Positions 51,576-64,000 of a stretch of 64,000 nt of DNA are shown one piece after another (position 1 is the first letter of the stretch; each line of letters starts with the position of its first letter). The DNA is taken from positions 130,001 through 194,000 of the forward strand of contig CAJHNH020000562.1 of assembly GCA_905116865.2 (NCBI GenBank), written 5' to 3'. Position numbers and translations under genes: made by a program. The stretch is from Candidula unifasciata. Its lineage: Eukaryota > Mollusca > Gastropoda > Stylommatophora > Geomitridae. The notes beneath the pieces are model-generated. The model saw only the letters and a program-made list of their open reading frames with translations, was not told where the DNA came from and did no database searches.

Positions 51576-51654
51576 TGCCATCGGATAATGACGAGAAAAC
51601 ATATGATTAAATGATTTAAATGAAGTTTGAGTATTTGAATACACGACTTGACTT

Positions 51655-51860
51655 GACTTTCTACCCCACTAGGACATCACACAAGTCGATAAACACCCGA
51701 TGACACAAAGTGCCACCACGTGGATGAGGATCGCCGTGGAGAGGTCCCAGAAACCTCGTACAGACAATTGGCCATATTTATGGCCTGCCTATATTGCGGC
51801 CCCTTGCAAAACCAGGGTGGGGCTTCAAATGACAACAAATTTCGTCCTAAAAAGGACGAA
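51655..51860. mobile_element. Dispersed repeat family I, copy 3
   Basis: CACCCGATGACACAAAGTGC, CACCACGTGGATGAGGAT, AGAGGTCCCAGAAACCTC and GGGTGGGGCTTCAAAT match copies at 4195 and 5505. Confidence 0.6.
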
Positions 51861-51920
51861 ACTGAATAGTTAAGCATTTTTGAATACTTATGGTAAACAT
51901 GGATTTCATACACTAAAGTC

Positions 51921-52432
51921 TGTAAATTAGTAATGCAGTGGATACCTTCCCACTGTGGAGTTCCCGGAAACGAAAAAGCTGATAAACTAGCTAAGGAAAG
52001 TGCAACTGAAGAACAACCTGACATACCAGTCTCTTATCAACAGAGAATGATCAAATCAATCAGAATGCCACCGAAACTGGCACAAGATGATTACCATATT
52101 ATGGACAGACCAGAGCAAGTCATTATCCTTCGCCTTAGAACAGGGCACAATCGACTTCGCTCCCACATGTACAACAAATGTAAGATTGGCCAATCAGCCA
52201 TGTGTACTTGTGGACTGGCACCTGAAACAACAGATTACATCCTTCAAGGCTGTCCCAGATTCAACGCTTTCAGGCAAAACCTTTGGCCAAAAGAGACACT
52301 TGTGGAAGTCAAACTTTACGGGCCGCTTAGTGAATTACAAAAGACAGTGAAATTCATACTAGAGACAGCTTTGCAGATATAGACAATTTATTTCATGCGA
52401 ACGAAAGAAGAAGAAGAAGAAGAAGAATACAC
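51921..52432 (+). pseudogene. LINE family D 3' end (RNase H), truncated, with GAA tail
   Basis: The plus strand reads MQWIPSHCGVPGNEKADKLA (RNase H I motif intact), DRPEQVIILRLRTGHNRLRS, CTCGLAPETTDYILQGCPRF and LYGPLSELQKTVKF, a 150-codon open frame to 52382, then GAA repeats. The 5' end is cut inside RNase H. ATACACTAAAGT occurs just before (about 51911) and just after (about 52427) the element, a possible target-site duplication. Confidence 0.78.
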
Positions 52433-52709
52433 TAAAGTATTAGAATACATATGGTGAACAATATTATCATACACTAAAGTTTGAGAATACCTATGGTAAA
52501 CAGTGATAATATACATTAAAGTATGAGAATACCTATGATAAACAATGATATTACACTCTAAATTACGAGAAAGCATATGGTAAACAATTATATTATACGT
52601 TAAAGCATGAGAAGACGTATGGTCTAATAACACACACACAATGTAATCAGACAGGCAAGTGTGCTGGTTGTTGTGCTAAACCCACAAATTAACTCCTTAC
52701 CTTCCCCAG

Positions 52710-63527
<10,818 letters not shown>

Positions 63528-63559
63528 GTAGGTGGCGCTGAGTGTCATAGTTTCTGATG

Positions 63560-63930
63560 GGGCATTCATCCATTTATCTATCTATTCTATCCATCTATTG
63601 ATTCATCAGTCCATCCACCCACCCACCAACAAACCTATCCATACATCCATCCATCTATCAATCATAGACAACCATTGATTCATCAGTCCATCCAATCACC
63701 AACTAACCCATCCATTTATCTATCCATCATATCCATCTATTCATTCACCAGTCCATTCCACTCACCCACCAACGAACCTGTCTATTAATCCATCCATTAG
63801 TCCATTCGTCCATCAATCCATCTATCCACACAGCAACCGACCCATCCGTTGAACCATCAATCTATCGGCCTCCTCACCTTTCATCTATAAATTCACCGAT
63901 CAAACCATCGTTATTTTAATCCATCCATCC
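63560..63930. repeat. Degenerate CCATCCAT/CTATC tract
   Basis: Tetranucleotide-derived CATCCATCTATC sequence just after unit 2 exon 6. No gene seen to the window end. Confidence 0.8.
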
Positions 63931-64000
63931 AACCATTTATTCTATTTAGCTTCTCAGCTGAAATGAACATTTGCCAACTGTTCTCTGTGTTTCTGTCTGC

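Larger units (their letters stand above)
49990..52640. repeat. Old 41-43-bp array broken up by insertions
   Basis: Degenerate copies of TATGGTAAACAATGATATCA and TACACTAAAGTATGAGAAGA occupy about 49990-50490, 51150-51310, 51890-51920 and 52425-52640. The pieces between are unrelated insertions: an unrecognised block at 50500-51140, a LINE remnant, a family I repeat and a LINE family D copy. Confidence 0.75.

Noticed and set aside
52661..52709. Unit 2 translation starting upstream with LVVVLNPQINSLP as a signal peptide
   Set aside because: The open frame has no ATG there, and the region ends in a good acceptor (ACCTTCCCCAG). It is intron sequence.

Overview
The window looks like nuclear DNA from a repeat-rich lophotrochozoan animal, probably a gastropod or other mollusc. 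The evidence is a GT-AG split gene with kilobase introns, a secreted animal-type GH18 chitinase, many fragments of non-LTR retrotransposons and tRNA-derived SINEs, and more than twenty minisatellite or microsatellite arrays. The taxonomic call is inference. No bacterial-type operons, rRNA genes, CRISPR arrays or intact transposase genes were seen.

The one convincing host locus is a chitinase gene on the + strand. Unit 1 is complete: nine exons between 18807 and 44641 join without a frame break into 439 codons plus a stop. In order they give a signal peptide, a GH18 barrel with an intact DGLDIDWE catalytic motif, a Thr/Pro-rich linker, and a hydrophobic C-terminus that resembles a GPI-attachment signal. 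A second GH18 unit begins at 52710. Its five visible exons have exactly the lengths of the matching unit 1 exons (202, 232, 116, 121 and 186 nt), and it runs off the right edge after 63527. No signal-peptide exon was found for unit 2. A phase-1 GT site inside the last exon of unit 1 would splice in frame to it, so the two units may form one multi-domain chitinase with an alternative GPI-anchored short form, or they may be two tandem paralogues.

Layout: 1-3.7 kb is a 47-bp satellite. From 4 to 18 kb there is a graveyard of LINE 3' ends (including one LINE inserted in another), a dispersed repeat seen three times, and 49-, 22- and 30-bp arrays. From 18.8 to 44.6 kb lies chitinase unit 1, whose introns hold GATA/GACA, 20-bp, 25/32-bp, 40-bp, 34-bp, 54-bp and 36-bp arrays, SINEs, a hAT-Charlie/URR1-like element and an RTE-like reverse-transcriptase remnant. 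From 44.6 to 52.7 kb is inter-unit DNA with a LINE carrying a long GAA tail, a 31-bp array and an old array broken up by insertions. From 52.7 to 64 kb is unit 2, with 69-, 33-, 28- and 37-bp arrays in its introns.

The most unusual feature is the 36-bp array that begins at the exon 7/intron 7 boundary. Its unit copies the end of exon 7 together with its 5' splice site, is a multiple of three, and stays open in the exon 7 frame for about ten units. It is therefore a string of candidate alternative splice donors that would each add 12-residue repeats to the enzyme.
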